Shown in pieces: positions 59,822 to 64,000 of a stretch of DNA of 64,000 bases (position 1 is the first letter of the stretch; every line of letters starts with the position of its first letter). The notes under the pieces were generated by a model. It was not told where the DNA came from. It worked only from the letters and a program-made list of their open reading frames with translations, and did no database searches. Source of the DNA: Prauserella flavalba (GTDB lineage: Bacteria; Actinomycetota; Actinomycetes; Mycobacteriales; Pseudonocardiaceae); assembly GCF_003202235.1 (NCBI RefSeq), contig NZ_MASU01000024.1, positions 1 to 64,000 of the forward strand, written 5' to 3'. A program made the translations under genes and the position numbers.

Positions 59822-61018
59822 ATGTCTGATGAGGTGGTCTCGCCCGCTGCTCCGCGGGGCATGCTGGCGCTGCTGACCACTGCCGCGTTTCTGATCTTCG
59901 CGCAGATCTTCATGGTCGCGCCGATCCTGCCGCGGCTGGCGGAGGTGTTCGACACCGCGCCGGGGTTCGTCGGGCTGGCGGTGCCGGCCTATCTGGTGCC
60001 CTACGGGGCGATGACGCTGGTGTGGGGACCGCTGTCCGACCGCGTCGGTCGGCGCCCGGTCATCCTCGGCTCGCTTGTGGCGTTCATTGCGCTGACCGCC
60101 GCGACCGCGCTGGTCGACAGCGCCGGGGCGTTCATCGCGATGCGGCTGGCCACCGCGATCGGGGCCAGCGGTGTCGTCCCGATCGCGCTGGCCCTCATCG
60201 GTGACCTCGTCCCGTTCCACCGCCGCGGGTACGCCCTGGGCTGGCTCTTCGGCGGCATGGCCGGCGGGATGGCGGCAGGCGCCGCTGGCGGTGCACTCGG
60301 CGCACCCCTCCTCGGCTGGCACGGGCTGTTCCTGACCGCCAGCGTCAGCGGGCTCATGCTGCTGACCGTAGCGCTCGCGGTACTGCCCGCGACTCCCCGG
60401 CCGACCACGGTGCCGCCGCTGCGGGCGGTGGCGGCCGGCTATGTGGCGCTGTTGCGCCACGCGCGGGGACAACGCACCTACGGCTACGTGCTGATCAACG
60501 CCGTGCTGCACTCCGGCATCTACACCTGGCTCGGTGTCTACCTGCACCAGCGGTTCGGTCTCGGCGAGTTGGGCATCGGCCTCACCCTCCTCGGCTACGG
60601 CATCCCTGGGCTGCTGCTCGGCCCCGTCATCGGACGCCTCGCCGACCGCTACGGCCGCGCCCGCATCATCCCCGCTGGGCTCGCTGTCGGCGCCGTCTGC
60701 GCCCTACTGCTGGCCATCCCCCTCCCGCTGCTGGCCGTGCAGGCCAGCATCATCACCCTGTCCCTGGGCTATGACATGACCCAGCCACCCCTCGGTGGCA
60801 TCGTCACCGATCTACCCGGCCACCGGGGGCAGGCCATGGGCCTCAACGTCTTCACCCTGTTCACCGGCATGGGGTTCGGCAGCCTCGCTTTCGAAGCGGT
60901 GTTACTGCCCGGCGGATTCCCCACCGCCCTGCTTGTGTTCGGCGTGGCCGCGGCACTGGGCGCCGCACTCGCCGTCCCCCTCTTCCACACCGAACAACCC
61001 CGTGCCGCTGTCGAGTAG
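59822..61018 (+). CDS. MFS transporter (12-helix type)
   Basis: A 398-residue exporter with about 12 helices: FAQIFMVAPILPRLAEVFDT, the loop motif LVWGPLSDRVGRRPVILGS, and a second half with LLGPVIGRLADRYGRARIIP. The ATG at 59822 follows AAGGAG. It is 105 bp after the first MFS gene and intact. The substrate is unknown; the context suggests metal-linked stress or export of a metallophore or drug. Confidence 0.88.
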   Translation: MSDEVVSPAAPRGMLALLTTAAFLIFAQIFMVAPILPRLAEVFDTAPGFVGLAVPAYLVPYGAMTLVWGPLSDRVGRRPVILGSLVAFIALTAATALVDSAGAFIAMRLATAIGASGVVPIALALIGDLVPFHRRGYALGWLFGGMAGGMAAGAAGGALGAPLLGWHGLFLTASVSGLMLLTVALAVLPATPRPTTVPPLRAVAAGYVALLRHARGQRTYGYVLINAVLHSGIYTWLGVYLHQRFGLGELGIGLTLLGYGIPGLLLGPVIGRLADRYGRARIIPAGLAVGAVCALLLAIPLPLLAVQASIITLSLGYDMTQPPLGGIVTDLPGHRGQAMGLNVFTLFTGMGFGSLAFEAVLLPGGFPTALLVFGVAAALGAALAVPLFHTEQPRAAVE

Positions 61019-61368
61019 GTAATTGTCCCGGCACCACCCAGGCGCAGTGAGCCCAGCCTCGGTGGCGGCAACGCCGGGCTGATGGCCGCCCACCGCGTGC
61101 CTGCAGCCGGCCGCGAGGTCATGGCGAGGCGGGATGAACCGCCGCTCAGGCAAACGCCCTCGACCGTCGCGTTAAGACTCGCGGTCCTCATGGTCGTGGC
61201 AGTGCTACGCGGGCGCGTTACTACTGAGGATCCCGGCCAGAGGCTGACCGCCTCTGTACTTGCGCCCGCAAGCAGAACCCCGAGCGGACCACACGCACGT
61301 GACCAGGAGTCACCGCAGGGTTGGAGCATTCGGCGCGGACGAGCATTGCTCGTTGCCAGCAGGCGAAG
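61019..61368. other. Right end of the inserted element, no gene seen
   Basis: The stretch between the last MFS gene and the rejoining point has no supported gene. It ends ...CAGGCGAAG at 61368. No copy of the left-end sequence (from 49673) longer than a few bases is visible. Confidence 0.5.
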
Positions 61369-61680
61369 CTGAGTCCGGATCACACCGCGAGCAACGGCCG
61401 ACGCGAAGTCAGCACGTGGCTGCCCATCCACGAGTGGACCGAAACGGAGGTATGGCAACACATTCGCGCTAGCGGTGTGCCCTACCACCCCGCTTACGAC
61501 GCCGGAATGACCCGGTTGTCGTGCTCTCTGTGCATTCTCGGGAGCCGCGCGGATCTCCTGCGCGCCGCACGCCTTCGGCCAGACCTTGCGGCCGAGTACG
61601 CACGGATCGAGGACGAGATCGGGCATCGGTTCCGCAACGACATGTCGATGGCGGAGATCATCACCGCCGCAAATCCTTAG
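61369..61680 (+). pseudogene. PAPS-reductase-family protein, 3' half
   Basis: The frame LSPDHTASNGRREVSTWLP, IHEWTETEVWQHIRASGVPY, then HPAYDAGMTRLSCSLCILGS and IGHRFRNDMSMAEIITAANP is the C-terminal half of the protein whose N-terminal half ends at 49672. It includes the conserved SCSLC Cys pair. It lacks its own start; it ends with TAG at 61678-61680. Together the halves make 258 residues. Confidence 0.88.
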
Positions 61681-61725
61681 TGGACAGTTCCTGTTCTGAG
61701 TCCTCCCGAGTTCCGATAGTCCGCT

Positions 61726-61740
61726 GTTCGTATCACGAAC
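61726..61740. promoter_or_regulatory. Palindrome upstream of the DprA-like gene
   Basis: GTTCGT and ACGAAC are separated by ATC. It lies 65 bp before the DprA-like start and could be an operator. The GTTC/GAAC order is the reverse of an actinobacterial SOS box. Confidence 0.35.
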
Positions 61741-61763
61741 GCTGAGAACGATTGAGGTTCGCC

Positions 61764-61805
61764 ATGCCTGCATCCGATGACATCTCCGCGCACGACTTTT
61801 CTTGA
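61764..61805 (+). CDS. Possible 13-residue upstream ORF
   Basis: MPASDDISAHDFS starts at the ATG at 61764, behind GAGG, and its TGA overlaps the ATG of the DprA-like gene. It could couple translation; otherwise it is chance. Confidence 0.25.
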   Translation: MPASDDISAHDFS

Positions 61806-62635
61806 TGCGCGCGACTGAGCCACCCACGCAATCCGTCGGCGCCTACGCCGCAGTCCACGGCCCAGTGGAGGCCGCCGACCGCATCCGCGCCGGTTGTGCA
61901 CCCCCGGCGGTGCTCGCCGAGGTCGCACAGCCTGAACCCGATCTACGCGACGACCTCGCCGCACTCGAGGCGGGGCATGCCAGGCTGCTCACCCCCGAGG
62001 ACGACGACTGGCCGAACGCGGCGGCGCACGACCTGGCCGCCTCCGGCACGGGAGCGCCGCTGGGCCTGTGGGTGTGCGGTGACCCGCAGCTCGGAGTCCT
62101 CACCGCTGGACCGGTGGCCGTGGTCGGCTCGCTGGCTGCCAGCCCGTATGGCGAGTACGTCGCTGCGGAACTCGGGCAAGGCGTCGCCGATCGGGACATC
62201 GCCATTGCCAACGGTGCCGGGTTCGGGGTCGAAGCGCACGCGCTGCGGGGTGCCCTGAGCACCTCCGGACGCGGCCGGTGCCTTGTCGTGCTGGCGTGCG
62301 GTATCGATGTCGGCTACCCCGCCGACCACGGTCCGCTCTTGCGGGAGATCACCGACTCCGGCGGAGTGCTGGTCACCGAGTACCCCCTTGGCACGAAACC
62401 TCGCCGCACTCGTGGCTACGCACGGCAACGCCTGGTCGCCGCGCTGAGCGAGGCCACGGTGATCGTCGAGGCCGGCCGACGCAGCCCGGCCCTGGCTGTA
62501 GCGCGTACGGCGTCGAGGCTCGGCCGCCGCGTCTACGCGGTCCCCGGACCGGTCACCTCGGCGACGTCGGCTGTTGACCGGACTACTGAGCGACACGCCG
62601 ACCAGGCGTACACGTGGCTGATCTCTAGCCGGTAG
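61805..62635 (+). CDS. dprA: DprA/Smf-like protein
   Basis: A 276-residue Rossmann-fold protein. Matches to DprA include VAVVGSLAASPYGEYVAAEL, GFGVEAHALRGAL, CLVVLACGIDVGYPADHGPL, VLVTEYPLGTKPRRTRGYAR, and the ending GRRVYAVPGPVTSATS. DprA loads RecA on single-stranded DNA in transformation; the versions on mobile elements probably protect or process incoming DNA. The conserved G(S/A)R is GSL here, and the usual first helical domain is short. It overlaps the tiny upstream ORF and is 28 bp from the recombinase gene. Confidence 0.8.
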   Translation: MRATEPPTQSVGAYAAVHGPVEAADRIRAGCAPPAVLAEVAQPEPDLRDDLAALEAGHARLLTPEDDDWPNAAAHDLAASGTGAPLGLWVCGDPQLGVLTAGPVAVVGSLAASPYGEYVAAELGQGVADRDIAIANGAGFGVEAHALRGALSTSGRGRCLVVLACGIDVGYPADHGPLLREITDSGGVLVTEYPLGTKPRRTRGYARQRLVAALSEATVIVEAGRRSPALAVARTASRLGRRVYAVPGPVTSATSAVDRTTERHADQAYTWLISSR

Positions 62636-62663
62636 AACACGTGCAGCTTATGAAGGAGGCTGC

Positions 62664-63905
62664 GTGAGTCCGGTGGATGGAGCTGAGCGCGATTTGGGGT
62701 CGCTTCGTTTACCTCGGTGGGGGCGGGTCGTCGCTGTCGAAGGCGTGGTGCCGTGGTTGCTGCTGGATCCGAGCGGCACGGCGGTGGAGCCCGTCGAGCG
62801 GTTCCTGCGGGATTTCGCGACGCGTAACCGGCCTGCGTCGGTGCGTAGCTATGCCTATGACCTGCTTCGCTGGTGGCGTTGGTTACAGGTCGTGGACGTC
62901 GCGTGGAACCAAGCCACTCCCGCCGAGGTGCGGGACTTGGTGCTGTGGATGAAGCAAGCCGCGAAGCCTCGCCGATCACCGAGGACGGTGTCGGCATCGA
63001 TCGCGGGCACGGTCAACCCCATCACGCGCAAGCGATATCTCGGCGATCAGTACGAACCGACCACGGTCCGGCACTCGAATGCCGTGCTGCGCAGCTTCTA
63101 CGATTTCTGGTTAGACGTCGGCGAAGGACCGTTGATCAACCCGGTGCCACTTCACCGCGCGCCTGGTCGCCGCCCGCACGAGCATCACAATCCGCTGAAA
63201 CCATTCCGCCCCGAAGGTCGGTTGCGTTACAACCCGAGTCTGGCCAAGCGCAAGCCGCGAGCGATGCCTGACGGTCAGTGGAACGAACTGTTTGCCGGAC
63301 TGCGGTCCAATCGGGACCGCGCGATCGTGGCGTTGGCGATCAGCAACGGGGCCCGCGCTGCCGAACTCCTCGGCGTTCGAGGAGTCGACCTCGACTGGGG
63401 CGACCAGCTGATCCGAGTGGTTCGCAAAGGGACTCACGTCGAGCAGTGGCTGCCGGCCAGCCCGGAGGCGTTCGTCTGGCTCCGCCTCTATCTCGCTGAC
63501 CTCGGCGTTGCGCTGGAGCCGAACGAACCGATATGGCGGACACTGCGTCGCCGTGACCACGGTGATGGGCTACGCAGGCAGCCGCTGAATTATGAGGCGC
63601 TGCGGGCGGTGTTCCGGCGACTCAATGTCCTGCTGGGAACTAACTGGTCGATGCACGATCTGCGGCACACCGCAGCGATCCGGATGAGCCGCGACGGTTC
63701 GTTGTCCATGCGAGACGTGCAGATCATTCTCGGTCACGCTCACCTGTCGACCACCGCCGACGTGTATCTGATCGAGGACGAGGATCAGGTGATCAGCCGC
63801 GTCGCGCAACACCTGGCAACCCGCGATCATCGCGAACCGCCAGCGCCGGTGACGACCGGCTACGCCGACGCAGATCTGTCCGTGTTGTTCGGGAGGTCAT
63901 TGTGA
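62664..63905 (+). CDS. Tyrosine recombinase/integrase, second module
   Basis: A 413-residue tyrosine recombinase unrelated in detail to that at 49896. The core-binding domain is RFLRDFATRNRPASVRSYAY. The catalytic residues are Arg in ALAISNGARAAELLGVRGVD, HxxR in MHDLRHTAAIRMSRDG, and LGHAHLSTTADVYLIEDED with His and Tyr. The GTG at 62664 follows AAGGAGG. It overlaps the next gene by GTGA. It marks the start of another mobile element that runs past the right edge. Confidence 0.9.
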   Translation: MSPVDGAERDLGSLRLPRWGRVVAVEGVVPWLLLDPSGTAVEPVERFLRDFATRNRPASVRSYAYDLLRWWRWLQVVDVAWNQATPAEVRDLVLWMKQAAKPRRSPRTVSASIAGTVNPITRKRYLGDQYEPTTVRHSNAVLRSFYDFWLDVGEGPLINPVPLHRAPGRRPHEHHNPLKPFRPEGRLRYNPSLAKRKPRAMPDGQWNELFAGLRSNRDRAIVALAISNGARAAELLGVRGVDLDWGDQLIRVVRKGTHVEQWLPASPEAFVWLRLYLADLGVALEPNEPIWRTLRRRDHGDGLRRQPLNYEALRAVFRRLNVLLGTNWSMHDLRHTAAIRMSRDGSLSMRDVQIILGHAHLSTTADVYLIEDEDQVISRVAQHLATRDHREPPAPVTTGYADADLSVLFGRSL

Positions 63906-64000
63906 CCACAGCCACGAACGCGACGCACACGTCCGCCAGCCCGCTCGGCCGGCATCGCATGCACGACTACCAGCATCTGCTCACCCGCCATCGCGTCGGG
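63902..64000 (+). CDS. Second gene of the right-edge recombinase module (partial)
   Basis: A frame opens at the GTG at 63902, behind GGGAGG and overlapping the recombinase stop, and stays open to the window end (33 codons). It reads RMHDYQHLLTRHRVG near the edge. Too little is visible to name it; by analogy with multi-gene recombinase modules it may be a further recombinase or accessory protein. Confidence 0.55.
   Translation, partial: MTTATNATHTSASPLGRHRMHDYQHLLTRHRVG

Larger units (their letters stand above)
49673..61368. mobile_element. 11.7-kb element inserted in the PAPS-reductase-family gene
   Basis: The bounds are set by the two halves of the interrupted gene, which rejoin at a codon boundary. 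GAAG occurs at 49669-49672 and again at 61365-61368, a possible four-base core or duplication. No long terminal inverted repeats are visible. Left-end genes encode a tyrosine recombinase, a small HTH protein and a zinc-ribbon/recombinase-like protein, which probably move the element. The rest is a metal-response regulon of MerR regulator, CopZ-like protein, P-type ATPase, thioredoxin and two MFS transporters. The layout resembles Tn554-type elements in principle (site-specific, several recombinase genes at one end), but no close relation is claimed. Confidence 0.85.

Noticed and set aside
61019-61368. Gene in the right end of the inserted element
   Set aside because: The open frame from 61082 has no ribosome site, mixed composition and runs into the split-gene region; it looks like chance.
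61726-61740. SOS box upstream of the DprA-like gene
   Set aside because: The half-sites are in the order GTTC...GAAC, the opposite of the actinobacterial LexA site, and the spacing is three bases.
1-64000. tRNA, rRNA or tRNA-based attachment sites
   Set aside because: No T-arm-like GTTCRA context with matching acceptor stem was found by eye; neither recombinase module abuts a tRNA gene. A dedicated tRNA scan would be decisive.

Overview
The window is high-GC DNA with strong Shine-Dalgarno sequences, many overlapping ATGA gene junctions and protein families typical of actinomycetes: an ArsR-type mercury regulator, DUF574 methyltransferases, NB-ARC/TPR regulators, BTAD-LysM proteins and HxlR and short GntR regulators. 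The best guess is a member of the Pseudonocardiales (Amycolatopsis, Saccharopolyspora or Pseudonocardia-like), but nothing in the window fixes the genus. Most of it looks like accessory DNA: a large plasmid, an integrative element or a chromosomal island.

Layout. 1-6.6 kb: an IS701-type element at the left edge, a short GntR regulator, decayed glycosyltransferase and P450 fragments, and a mercury-resistance locus (MerB remnant, ArsR-type MerR, MerA). 6.8-8.1 kb: a frameshifted unknown gene and empty sequence. 8.2-14.3 kb: an intact catabolic operon (LysR, amino-acid ABC transporter, PatB-type C-S lyase, enolase-superfamily enzyme). 14.8-19.5 kb: an IS481 element followed by a gene graveyard (HsdM, IS256 transposase, DUF574 methyltransferase and NB-ARC/TPR regulator remnants). 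19.5-20.9 kb: a short GntR regulator divergent from two unknown genes. 21-24 kb: a reverse-strand radical SAM/ATPase/kinase locus, partly decayed, with possible peptide genes. 24.2-25.9 kb: a membrane diguanylate cyclase and an HxlR regulator. 26.6-39.1 kb: a complete Tad/Flp-like secretion or pilus operon ending in a 1052-residue LysM-BTAD membrane protein.

39.1-40.9 kb is gene-poor, AT-rich in part, and carries eight perfect 34-bp tandem repeats; it may be an origin or regulatory locus. 40.9-49.7 kb is a same-strand run of mostly unrecognised plasmid-like genes around a DUF932 gene, punctuated by strong hairpins. The last gene of that run, a PAPS-reductase-family gene, is split. Its two halves (49208-49672 and 61369-61680) rejoin exactly at a codon boundary, so 49673-61368 is an inserted element of about 11.7 kb.

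That element carries a three-gene recombination module (tyrosine recombinase, small HTH protein, and a zinc-ribbon array fused to a degenerate recombinase). It also carries a metal-response regulon: a MerR-type regulator, a CopZ-like chaperone, a P1B ATPase with an unusual YPC motif, a thioredoxin and two MFS pumps. Three near-identical 20-bp-spacer MerR-type promoters link these genes, one of them in front of a 22-codon ORF. After the split gene come a DprA-like gene and a second tyrosine-recombinase module that runs off the right edge.

Many genes carry single-base frameshifts. Some lie in obvious pseudogenes, but others lie in otherwise intact genes (for example 46177, 47395, 51540 and 58287), so sequencing error must be separated from real decay. 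All family assignments are from reading motifs; no database search was run.
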